From contig CAWJQA010000010.1 of the NCBI GenBank assembly GCA_963844885.1, positions 310,001-374,000 on the forward strand: 64,000 nt of DNA, read 5' to 3'. The DNA comes from DATMER01 sp963844885. GTDB taxonomy: Bacteria; Acidobacteriota; Thermoanaerobaculia; Multivoradales; UBA5704. Below are positions 39,233-46,358 of the stretch, piece after piece (positions within the stretch are counted from its first letter, which is position 1; the number at the start of each line of letters is the position of its first letter). A model generated the notes under the pieces. That model worked only from the letters and a program-made list of their open reading frames with translations, did not search any database and had not been told where the DNA came from. The position numbers were made by a program, and so were the translations under genes.

Positions 39233-40773
39233 AGATACCGAGAAGACCGGAAGCCGTCGAGCTGGAGCTGTTCACCCACCGCTTCGCCGCCGTGGCGCGG
39301 CAGATGGGGGAGCGGCTGCGGCGCACGGCCGTGTCCACGAACGTCAAGGAGCGGCTCGACTTCTCGTGTGCGCTCCTGGACCCGGCAGGCGAGCTGGTGG
39401 TCAACGCGCCGCACATCCCCGTCCACCTCGGGGCGCTGGGGCTGTGCGTCCGGCGGCTGCGCGAGGTCATGGCGCTGGAACCGGGCGACGTGGTGGTGAC
39501 GAATCATCCGGGCTTCGGCGGCTCGCACCTGCCGGATGTGACGGTCGTGACTCCGGTCCATGAAGGATCGGACCTCCTGGGATTCGTCGCCAGCCGGGCG
39601 CATCACGCGGAGATCGGCGGCATCCGGCCGGGCTCGATGCCGCCGGGGGCGCGCCGGCTGGTGGAGGAGGGGGTGGTGATCCCACCCACCTATCTGGCCC
39701 GCGGCGGCGAGGCGGACTGGGAGGGGCTCCGCCGTCTCCTCCTGGAAGCGCCGTATCCGACCCGGGCGGTGGAGGAGAACCTGGCCGATCTGCGCGCCGC
39801 CGTGGCCGCCAACCACCGGGGCGCCGAGGCGCTCCAGGCCCTGGCCCGCGAGCACGGCCGCGAGGTGGTGGCCCGCTACATGGACGCCCTCAAGGCGCGG
39901 GCCGAGTCCAGGCTGCGCGAGGCTCTGGCGAAGCTGCCGGCCCGGACCTACGAGGCGCTGGAGCATCTGGACGACGGCTCGCCTCTCGCGGTGCGGATCG
40001 AGGTCGGGGATGGGGCGGTGGTCGACTTCGCGGGCTCGGCCGGGGTCCATCCGGGGAACCTCAACGCGCCTCCCGCCGTGGTGCGCAGCGCGGTGCTCTA
40101 TGTCCTCCGCCTGCTCATCGCCGAGCCGCTGCCGCTCAACGAGGGCATCCTGCGGCCGGTGGACATCCGCATCCCGCCCGGCATGCTGAACCCGCCGTTC
40201 CCGGACGATCCCGCGGCGGCGCCGGCCGTGGTCGGCGGCAACGTGGAGACGAGCCAGAGGCTGGTGGACACCCTGATCAAGGCGCTCGGGCTGGCGGCGT
40301 GCAGCCAGGGGACGATGAACAATCTCCTCTTCGGCAACGCGCGCTTCGGCTATTACGAGACCGTCTGCGGCGGCGCCGGAGCCGGCCCCGGCTTCGCGGG
40401 GGCGAGCGCGGTCCACACCCATATGACGAACACGCGGATCACCGATCCCGAGGTGGTGGAGCACCGCTATCCGGTGCGCGTGGAGCGCTTCGGCATCCGC
40501 CGGGGCTCGGGCGGGTCCGGGTGCTGGCATGGCGGCGACGGCGCCGTGCGCGAGCTGACTTTCCTGGAGCCGATGTCGCTCTCTCTCCTGAGCCAGCACC
40601 GGGTGGAAGCGCCCTACGGCATGGCGGGCGGGAGCCCCGGCCAGCCCGGCAGGCAGACGCTGGTCCGCGCCTCTGGCGAGGTGGAGGAGCTGGCTCCCGT
40701 GGACGGCCGGGAGGTGGGGCCGGGCGACCGGCTCGTGCTGGAGACTCCCGGCGGGGGTGGTTGGGGTTTTTAA
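39229..40773 (+). CDS. hyuB: Hydantoinase B / 5-oxoprolinase-family subunit B
   Basis: About 515 residues. Homology begins upstream of any standard start: VELELFTHRFAAVARQMGER is conserved, yet the first ATG/GTG/TTG in frame is GTG 39292, inside that block. The only sensible start is a CTG at 39229 overlapping the upstream TGA; otherwise a base is missing. Further motifs are RTAVSTNVKERLDFSCALLD, GDVVVTNHPGFGGSHLPDVT, SRAHHAEIGGIRPGSMPPGA and FADDP-type PPFPDDPAAAPAVVGGNVET. It partners HyuA in ATP-driven ring opening of hydantoins or oxoproline. Confidence 0.88.
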   Translation: MKIPRRPEAVELELFTHRFAAVARQMGERLRRTAVSTNVKERLDFSCALLDPAGELVVNAPHIPVHLGALGLCVRRLREVMALEPGDVVVTNHPGFGGSHLPDVTVVTPVHEGSDLLGFVASRAHHAEIGGIRPGSMPPGARRLVEEGVVIPPTYLARGGEADWEGLRRLLLEAPYPTRAVEENLADLRAAVAANHRGAEALQALAREHGREVVARYMDALKARAESRLREALAKLPARTYEALEHLDDGSPLAVRIEVGDGAVVDFAGSAGVHPGNLNAPPAVVRSAVLYVLRLLIAEPLPLNEGILRPVDIRIPPGMLNPPFPDDPAAAPAVVGGNVETSQRLVDTLIKALGLAACSQGTMNNLLFGNARFGYYETVCGGAGAGPGFAGASAVHTHMTNTRITDPEVVEHRYPVRVERFGIRRGSGGSGCWHGGDGAVRELTFLEPMSLSLLSQHRVEAPYGMAGGSPGQPGRQTLVRASGEVEELAPVDGREVGPGDRLVLETPGGGGWGF

Positions 40774-41231
40774 GGCCTCTGCTGCCGTAGCGCCTCATAT
40801 ACCACCACCGCCACGCTCGTCGAGAGATTCAGCGAGCGGAGCCCCGGGTCCCGCATCGGGATCTTCAGCAGCCGGTCGCGGTAGCGCTCGCGGATCTCCG
40901 GCGGCAGCCCGACGCTCTCCCGTCCGAAGACCAGCACCGCCCGCTCCGGGTAGGCGGCGCTCCAGTAGTCCCGCTCGGCTTCGGCGCTGAAGAAGAACGA
41001 CTCCCCGAGATCCGGGAGCCGTTCTTCGAAGGCGGCCCAGGAAGGCCAGACCCGGGGATCGACCCGTGGCCAGTAGTCCAGGCCGGAGCGGCGGACCTCC
41101 CGATCGCCGAGCGAGAAGCCGAGAGGCTCGACGAGGTGGAGCTGCGCGCCGGCCGCGAGACAGGTGCGACCGACGTTGCCGGTGTTCCAGTGGATCTCCG
41201 GCTCGACCAGAACGACATGAAGAGAGCGCAA
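40770..41231 (-). CDS. trmL: tRNA 2'-O-methyltransferase TrmL (SPOUT family)
   Basis: A 153-residue trefoil-knot methyltransferase acting on the wobble base of tRNA-Leu isoacceptors. Conserved blocks are HVVLVEPEIHWNTGNVGRTC near the start, LVEPLGFSLGDREVRRSGLDY, LVFGRESVGLP and IPMRDPGLRSLNLSTSVAV. I chose TTG 41231 because upstream in-frame sequence is not conserved and the length then fits the family (about 150-160). The 3' end overlaps the convergent hyuB stop. Confidence 0.88.
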   Translation of the reverse strand: MRSLHVVLVEPEIHWNTGNVGRTCLAAGAQLHLVEPLGFSLGDREVRRSGLDYWPRVDPRVWPSWAAFEERLPDLGESFFFSAEAERDYWSAAYPERAVLVFGRESVGLPPEIRERYRDRLLKIPMRDPGLRSLNLSTSVAVVVYEALRQQRP

Positions 41232-41583
41232 GCCGGCCTTCAATCGAGCTTCCTCCGGTTCGTGAGATGCCGCCTTGCGGGCGGATCTGACAAGCCCTAC
41301 GAATGGGCGGGCGAAAAGGTTCCACGCCTGACTGGATTCAAATCTGACCCAGGACAACTTCTGACCCGGTAGAAAACCGGGAAAAGGGTCTCATCTTGAC
41401 CCTCCCTTGAGTCCCCGTTTGAAGGGTTCTCGGTCAAGTCATTGAAAACAATGGACACGAGGATTCACTTCACCTTCTGGCATCGAAGTTGCTCTAGGAG
41501 AAAAGCCGTTGGTTTCTTTTGAGAGCCGCACCGGATGCTGGATGCGGACGTTTGAAGTTCTCGGTTGAAGGAGGAGGTTTGAT
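41232..41583. other. Non-coding stretch between trmL and a candidate small ORF
   Basis: No gene is supported here. It is less GC-rich than its surroundings after 41300. A small CCCGG...CCGGG hairpin (about 41363-41379) is present. It may hold the promoter and leader for the small ORF at 41584, but no clear -35/-10 pair was found. Confidence 0.4.
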
Positions 41584-41694
41584 ATGCAGCGCCTGATGTC
41601 GTTCGGTCTGGGATTGGCTGCGATGACCATGAAGCGTCTCGTAGCGCTCCGTCTGGCCCTGCCGGGACCGCTTCGGTCCAGGCAGGGAGGGTAG
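41584..41694 (+). CDS. Candidate 36-residue small protein
   Basis: ATG 41584 is preceded by an excellent SD (GGAGGAGG, 6-nt spacing). The product MQRLMSFGLGLAAMTMKRLV... is hydrophobic then basic, and ends GPLRSRQGG. A GC-rich imperfect hairpin follows. No homology is recognised. Strong SD placement is the only support. Confidence 0.4.
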   Translation: MQRLMSFGLGLAAMTMKRLVALRLALPGPLRSRQGG

Positions 41695-41696
41695 GC

Positions 41697-41762
41697 AAAA
41701 GAGGGGGGAGGGGGTCCGGGCCGCGCCCCCGGCCGCACCGGGGTCCGGGCTCCCCTCTTGCT
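41697..41762. terminator. GC-rich imperfect hairpin, possible terminator
   Basis: GCAAAAGAGGGGGGAG on the left pairs loosely with CTCCCCTCTTGC on the right, with inner CCGGGCCGCG/CCCCCGGCCG pairing. It lies after the small ORF and before the end of the convergent pabC, so it could serve either direction. Confidence 0.4.
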
Positions 41763-41837
41763 ACGTTTGATCTGTCGTCTTGTTGTTTTGCTGTCGTCCT
41801 GAGGAGGGATTTGCTGTTCTGTTGTTCTTTTTCTGGT

Positions 41838-42674
41838 TTATCGGTCTGGGTTGTCGTTGATTTCGTTTTTTCTTGGCCGGCTGTCCGCACCGGGTGCGGC
41901 GGCCGGCGTCTGCATTCCCAGCCGGCGGCGCAGCTCTGCGGCCGACGTTCCCTCCCTCATCTCCCGTCCGTCGATCCGTCCCACGGGAAGAGCTCCGATC
42001 AGGCTGTTCGTGAGCAGGATCTCGCTGGCGGCGAGTAGCTCCTCCGGCCCTAGTGGCAGCTCGGTCACGAGCCCCAGCTCGAGCAGCCGGCGGCGCACGG
42101 TGCCGGGGAGGCAGCCGTCCTCGGCCGGCGGGGTGAAGAGTCCCCCGGGGAGCCTGACGATGACGTTGCTCCGCGAGCCCTCGGCGAGCCGCCCATGCTG
42201 GTTGAGGAGAAGCGCCTCGAAAGCTCCGGCCGCCTCGGCGCGGGCGAGGGCGAGCCGGTTGGCCTGGTACGAGAGGCTCTTCAGCCCGGCGAGCGGGGAG
42301 CGCGAGTCGATCCACGGCTCCGGCAGGAGGATCGCGGCGACGCTGCCGGCCGGCGGCGTGTACGGGGTGGCGGTGATGAGCCTCGTGTGACCCCGCGTGA
42401 CGGTGATCCGCATCCGGGCGACAGGCCCCGGGGCCGCCTCCGCCACGGATGCGACGGCTTGGGAGAGGATCGTGCGATCCTCGGGCAGGTCGATCCCGAT
42501 CCGGATCAGGCCGGCCAGGAGGCGGTCGAGGTGCGCGTCCACATCGAGCGGCCGGCCGCCGTCGGCGCGCAGAGTCTCGAAGAGGCCGTCGCCCAGCAGA
42601 AATCCCGGGTCGGCGGGGTCGATCCGCACCTCGCCGAGCGGCACCAGGCGGCCGTTCCACCACGCGAGGCTCAT
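41838..42674 (-). CDS. pabC: Aminotransferase class IV (likely aminodeoxychorismate lyase PabC)
   Basis: A 278-residue PLP enzyme of fold type IV. It starts MSLAWWNGRLVPLGEVRIDP, followed by GFLLGDGLFETLRADGGRPL, the PLP lysine in GLKSLSYQANRLALARA, E in GRLAEGSRSNVIV and the phosphate-binding LTNSLIGALPV. Its ATG overlaps the pabB stop (ATGA), and this pairing favours 4-amino-4-deoxychorismate lyase, making p-aminobenzoate for folate. A branched-chain aminotransferase is less likely. The C-terminal tail after residue 250 is low-complexity. Confidence 0.85.
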   Translation of the reverse strand: MSLAWWNGRLVPLGEVRIDPADPGFLLGDGLFETLRADGGRPLDVDAHLDRLLAGLIRIGIDLPEDRTILSQAVASVAEAAPGPVARMRITVTRGHTRLITATPYTPPAGSVAAILLPEPWIDSRSPLAGLKSLSYQANRLALARAEAAGAFEALLLNQHGRLAEGSRSNVIVRLPGGLFTPPAEDGCLPGTVRRRLLELGLVTELPLGPEELLAASEILLTNSLIGALPVGRIDGREMREGTSAAELRRRLGMQTPAAAPGADSRPRKNEINDNPDR

Positions 42675-44158
42675 GCCGGCTCGGCCGCTCCCAGGGCGGT
42701 GAGGAAGGCCTTCGCTTTGACCGCGCTCTCTTCGAATTCCTGCTCCGGGTCGGAATCCGCGACGATCCCGCAGCCGGCGTGATAGAGCGCCCGGCCGCCG
42801 GCCCATACCGCCGTGCGGATCGCCACCGCCAGCTCCAGGTCGCCCGCCATGGAGATCCAGCCGAAGGCGCCCATGGCCGGACCGCGGCGGCGCTCCTCCT
42901 CGGCGGCGAGGATCGACATGGCCCGGATCTTGGGCGCGCCCGTGATCGAGGCCGGCGGGAACGTCGCCCGGAGGAGCTCGGCCGGGCCGGTTCCGGGAAG
43001 CAGGCGTCCGCGGACCGTGGAGACGGTGTGATGCACGGTCGGCAGGCTCACGAGCTCGGCGTGGACAGGCACCTCGACCGAGCCGGGCTCGCACACCCGT
43101 CCGAGGTCGTTGCGGGCCACGTCCACGATCATGGTCAGCTCGGCGCGATCCTTCCCGCTCTCCATCAGCTCGCGGGCGAGGGCGCGGTCCTCGCGCGGAC
43201 CGGCACCGCGCGGCCGGGTGCCTTTGATCGGACGGGTCTCGACCTCCCTGCCGTGCGCGGACAGGTACAGCTCCGGGCTCACGGACAGCAGCGTCCGGCC
43301 GTGCCCCAGGTCGAGGAAAGCCCCGTGATCGGCCGGGCTCGCCTGGCGGAGGCGCAGGTAGAGCGGCCAGACCGACTCGCGAGGGACAGGCGCCTCCAGC
43401 CGCCGGCAGAGGTTCGCCTGGAAGATCTCGCCGCGCGCGATGCGCTCCCGGATGCGCTCCACCGCGGCCTCGAACCCGCCGCGGTTGGGATGGCTCACGA
43501 CCGGCCCCCTGGTGAGCGGTCCCGCCGCGGCCTCATCCTGGGGGCGGCGCCAGGCCTCGCCGAGGACGCGTTCGGCGTCGACGACGGACGAGGCCGGTCC
43601 GTGCCACGCGTCCGCGGCTTCCAGGGTCCAGCTCCGTCCATCCCAAAGGAGCCCGGAGTCGTAGAGTGCGAGGTGGAGGTCGGGCAGGCCGAGATCGTCG
43701 GAGGGAGGAGAGGGGAGAGGCTCCAGCTCCCCCCCCAGCTCATAGCCGAAAAACCCCACGAGAACGGCACCGGTCGCGCCGCCCCAGACCTCGAACGCGG
43801 CATCCAGCAGGTCGAAGGCCCGCGTCCGGAACGAAACCGGGCCGTTCTCGCCGCTCCCGCCGCTCCCGCCGATCCCGCCGATCACCGTGGCCCGGCCCGC
43901 CTTCACGGTGAGCGTGACGAGCGGGTCCGCGTAGAGCCGGTGCGCTCCCGGTCCGCCGTCGAGCCAGGCCAGACCGGGCCTCTGCCGCAGCTCGGCGGCG
44001 ACCGCCTCCGGGCTCGGGCCTGTGGCAGTTCTCCTTCCACTCCTCAACGGCGTCTTCGAGCCGCGGCAGCCGGAGGTGGGCGCGGGCAGGGCCGCCCGCA
44101 GCCGCTCGGCGAGCCGCGTCCTTGTCCGCCGGGAGGGCCGGTCCGACCACATTCGCAT
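42671..44158 (-). CDS. pabB: Aminodeoxychorismate synthase component I
   Basis: A 495-residue chorismate-binding enzyme. The C-terminal domain shows IARGEIFQANLCRRLEAPV, FLDLGHGRTLLSVSPELYL, TRPIKGTRPRGAGPREDRAL, DRAELTMIVDVARNDLGRVC, PPASITGAPKIRAM and YHAGCGIVADSDPEQEFEES. Lys in PIKGT and Glu in the last block are family landmarks. I chose ATG 44158, with TAGACT 7 nt upstream. It is followed by pabC; no pabA glutaminase is adjacent. It supplies aminodeoxychorismate for folate. Confidence 0.9.
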   Translation of the reverse strand: MRMWSDRPSRRTRTRLAERLRAALPAPTSGCRGSKTPLRSGRRTATGPSPEAVAAELRQRPGLAWLDGGPGAHRLYADPLVTLTVKAGRATVIGGIGGSGGSGENGPVSFRTRAFDLLDAAFEVWGGATGAVLVGFFGYELGGELEPLPSPPSDDLGLPDLHLALYDSGLLWDGRSWTLEAADAWHGPASSVVDAERVLGEAWRRPQDEAAAGPLTRGPVVSHPNRGGFEAAVERIRERIARGEIFQANLCRRLEAPVPRESVWPLYLRLRQASPADHGAFLDLGHGRTLLSVSPELYLSAHGREVETRPIKGTRPRGAGPREDRALARELMESGKDRAELTMIVDVARNDLGRVCEPGSVEVPVHAELVSLPTVHHTVSTVRGRLLPGTGPAELLRATFPPASITGAPKIRAMSILAAEEERRRGPAMGAFGWISMAGDLELAVAIRTAVWAGGRALYHAGCGIVADSDPEQEFEESAVKAKAFLTALGAAEPA

Positions 44159-44206
44159 GCGGCGGAGTCTATACGCGCTCCTGCGCGTTATGCTTCGCGG
44201 CACGCG

Positions 44207-44563
44207 ATGAGCCCGCCGCAGCCCACCCTCCGCACCGCCGTCGCCCGCGGCCTGCGCCGGCGCTGTCCCCGCTGCGGCGAGGGCGGGCTGTTCCAGGGGT
44301 GGAATCACCTGCGGGAGTCCTGCCCCGTCTGCGGCCTGCGCTACGAGCCCCACACCGGGGACACCTGGTTCTTCATGTACATGAGCACCGCCGGTCTGAC
44401 CGGCGTGCTCGTGGTGATCATGTTCCTGATCCGCCCGCGGGTTCTGTGGGTCGGCCAGGCCGTCGTGATGGCGGCGGCGCTGGTGCTGATGGGGCTCTCG
44501 CTGCCGCTACGCAAGGGTGTGGCGGTGGCGCTGGACTACCTGGTCAGCCGGGAGAGCGGATAG
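44207..44563 (+). CDS. DUF983 family zinc-ribbon membrane protein
   Basis: A 118-residue protein. The N-terminal RRCPRCGEGGLFQGW...SCPVCGLRYE has two CxxC knuckles, the mark of DUF983, followed by two transmembrane helices. TATGCT lies 12 nt before ATG 44207. It is divergent from pabB. The biochemical function is unknown. Confidence 0.85.
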   Translation: MSPPQPTLRTAVARGLRRRCPRCGEGGLFQGWNHLRESCPVCGLRYEPHTGDTWFFMYMSTAGLTGVLVVIMFLIRPRVLWVGQAVVMAAALVLMGLSLPLRKGVAVALDYLVSRESG

Positions 44564-44645
44564 CCCGCCGTCCGAGACGGCCGCGAACTCTCCGCAGCGG
44601 GGACAGGGCTCCCGCTCGATGTCGGACATTGCGGAAGATTCTACG

Positions 44646-45200
44646 TCAAGTGACCGGTTTCGGCTCCGCCGGCTCGAGCCGGGAGAGAGCCTTCTGGGCG
44701 ATCAACTTGGCGATGTAGAGCGATTTGGGCGTGTTGTTCGTCTGGGCGGTGATCAGGAGCACCAGGTTGCCGTGCAGCACGTTGAGCTGATGGAGGTCGC
44801 CGCCGGCAAAGATAGCCCGCTCGCCGAGGCCGGGCACCTCCTGGATTTCGCCTCCTGCGAGCCGCTTGAGGAAACCGCGGCTCGCCTCCATCTGTCCGGC
44901 CGCCGCATGCGGCGAGGCCGCCGGCCGCACCTCGATCTTCAGGAGCCGCGGCCGGCTGGCACTGCCGGCGTTGTAGCCGCAGACGAGCTTGTCGCGGCTG
45001 CCGTTGTCCTCCAGCATGCTGCTCATGGTGGACACGGACCCGCCGGCGTAGCCCAGCGCCTCCTCGAGAGGGAAGAGCTGGCACGCGTCGATGGTGGACG
45101 CGTCGAAGATCGGACCTTCCGGCGTCTTGGGGCCCGAGCCGCAGGCCGCCAGAACCGCCGCGAGAACCAGAGCGGGGAACGCTGTCTTCAAGAGAGTCAT
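44646..45200 (-). CDS. Predicted lipoprotein of unknown function
   Basis: A 184-residue lipoprotein with signal peptide MTLLKTAFPALVLAAVLAAC (lipobox LAAC). GGAGGGAGGGCGACCC precedes ATG 45200. The mature part has one conserved-looking DACQLFPLEEALGYAGG and a late VPGLGERAIFAGGDLHQLNV motif, reminiscent of small extracellular proteins that probe metabolite or polysaccharide binding, but no family can be assigned. Confidence 0.65.
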   Translation of the reverse strand: MTLLKTAFPALVLAAVLAACGSGPKTPEGPIFDASTIDACQLFPLEEALGYAGGSVSTMSSMLEDNGSRDKLVCGYNAGSASRPRLLKIEVRPAASPHAAAGQMEASRGFLKRLAGGEIQEVPGLGERAIFAGGDLHQLNVLHGNLVLLITAQTNNTPKSLYIAKLIAQKALSRLEPAEPKPVT

Positions 45201-45341
45201 GGGTCGCCCTCCCTCCTCGCCGGTATTCTATACCGCCGTGACCGGGGTCCGGGCATGCCTCACCCGGACCCCGGACCGGACCGGTATCCCGGTGGGGCCT
45301 TCGATACTGCGATTCAGTTGTCAAGGAACGCGCGCCTTCGG

Positions 45342-45593
45342 GACCGCCGCGAGCGGCTCGCGGACCGTCTCTCCCCGGCCCGCGACCGCCAACCCCGGGG
45401 GGCGAGCGATCGAGACCTTGGGGGAGGCGGCTGCGCCCGAGGTGCGGCCGATCCCTCCAGGGAACCGGGTGGCCGGCCCCGGGGGTTGAGCCACCTCTCC
45501 CAGGGGAGAGCCCGCTCCAAGCCGGGGAAAGGCCGCCAGCCCCAAGGGTGAAACCGTCACGCCCGTGAGGTGACAGCTCCGAAGGCGGGGGGA
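45342..45593. repeat. Twelve-unit 21-bp tandem array of small hairpins
   Basis: Degenerate units of exactly 21 bp begin at 45342, 45363, 45384 and so on, with no indel through 12 units. Most contain CCG near the start and CCC..GGG in the centre. Individual units pair different arms: CCGCGAG/CTCGCGG (unit 1), TCCCT/AGGGA (unit 6), CTCTCCC/GGGAGAG (unit 8), GTCAC/GTGAC (unit 11). The arms change while pairing is kept. It lies between a lipoprotein start and the 45646 promoter. The rest of 45201-45868 is non-coding apart from the features listed. Confidence 0.7.
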
Positions 45594-45645
45594 TTATGCA
45601 CCAAGTCAAGACGGAAAGGGAAGAAAGATTCTTCAAACTTCCCTA

Positions 45646-45674
45646 TTGACATCCGTAACGGGCGCGTTTATGCT
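45646..45674 (+). promoter_or_regulatory. Strong sigma-70-type promoter
   Basis: TTGACA (45646-45651), a 17-bp spacer and TATGCT (45669-45674) form a near-consensus promoter. It is predicted to drive the 22-residue leader ORF and the protein at 45869, leaving a leader of about 185 nt. Confidence 0.75.
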
Positions 45675-45689
45675 TTGGACCGTTGCTGG

Positions 45690-45758
45690 ATGAAGCGTAC
45701 ACGGAAGGCAGTTGAACAGGTACAGACGAAAAGGAGGAAGCTGATGGACACAAGTTGA
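45690..45758 (+). CDS. Candidate 22-residue basic leader peptide
   Basis: ATG 45690 opens MKRTRKAVEQVQTKRRKLMD-TS and stops at TGA 45758. It sits about 10 nt after the predicted transcription start and would be very lysine/arginine-rich. No SD is visible. It could be a regulatory leader peptide or chance. Confidence 0.3.
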   Translation: MKRTRKAVEQVQTKRRKLMDTS

Positions 45759-45795
45759 GCCGAAGCCGATGCTGAACTATCCGTGAAGTCTCAAT

Positions 45796-45811
45796 CCGGC
45801 TCGTAAGCCGG
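45796..45811 (+). promoter_or_regulatory. Leader stem-loop
   Basis: CCGGCT-CGTA-AGCCGG is a perfect 6-bp stem with a 4-nt loop in the 5' leader of the next gene. Confidence 0.45.
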
Positions 45812-45868
45812 TAACTGTTCCTTGAAAACTGAAACCGTGGTCATGAACCACACGAAAGGAAGAAGATC

Positions 45869-46255
45869 ATGCGTAACGTGAGCTCGTTTGCAGACCAGAT
45901 TCTCGATTGGGAGCTTCTGCTCCAGGCGTTCGACGACAATTCGGCGGTGATGCTGCCGGCGCAGAGCCTGCGGGATGCGCTGGCGCAGTCCCTTGCGGAG
46001 GTCCGGAGCCTCAAGGCCGGCCAGGATTCCGCGGCGGCGCAGCGCCAGCAGGCCACGCAGAACCTGCTGGAGACGATCCAGGTCGGCCGGGAGCAGGCAC
46101 GCCGCCTGCGCGGCATGGCCAAGGGCCTGCTCGGCACCAGGACCGAGCGCCTGGTGCAGTTCCAGGTGATGCCCCTGCGGAGCCGCTCCCACACCCGTCC
46201 GCCGGAGCCCCCTCCGCCGGTCGAGGTGACCCCGCCTGAGCAGCAGACCGAGTAG
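45869..46255 (+). CDS. Small unknown protein (128 residues)
   Basis: Starts at ATG 45869 behind GAAAGGAAGAAG. The first 45 residues (MRNVSSFADQILDWELLLQA, FDDNSAVMLPAQSLRDALAQ) are helical. Residues 40-90 form a Gln/Ala-rich likely coiled coil (SLKAGQDSAAAQRQQATQNL). A basic arginine-rich stretch and a proline-rich acidic tail follow. No family is recognised. A near-consensus promoter, a structured leader and a strong 3' hairpin suggest a well-expressed, independently regulated gene. Confidence 0.6.
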   Translation: MRNVSSFADQILDWELLLQAFDDNSAVMLPAQSLRDALAQSLAEVRSLKAGQDSAAAQRQQATQNLLETIQVGREQARRLRGMAKGLLGTRTERLVQFQVMPLRSRSHTRPPEPPPPVEVTPPEQQTE

Positions 46256-46270
46256 TCGGATCGATCAAGG

Positions 46271-46306
46271 CCCGGCCGGGGCGCGGTCGATCACGCTCCG
46301 GCCGGG
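46271..46306 (+). terminator. Very stable hairpin after the 128-residue gene
   Basis: CCCGGCCGGGGCG and CGCTCCGGCCGGG form a 13-bp stem with one G-T pair and a 10-nt loop. It begins 16 nt after the stop at 46255. A T-run is missing, so termination is likely but not certain. Confidence 0.55.
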
Positions 46307-46358
46307 TTGCTGGTCGTCCCGCGCTCCAGGTCTGGTAAAGTTTCAGGGGAACCTGTCA

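Noticed and set aside
45300..45600. RNase P RNA, tmRNA or a cobalamin riboswitch in the GC-rich gap
   Set aside because: None of their conserved cores could be found. The tandem 21-bp hairpins explain the structure better.
44641..45636. A 331-codon minus-strand open frame crossing the lipoprotein gene and the 21-bp array
   Set aside because: It overlaps a well-supported lipoprotein in another frame, has only a TTG start with a poor SD, and its openness is expected in 70% GC DNA. Only the array part is of interest.
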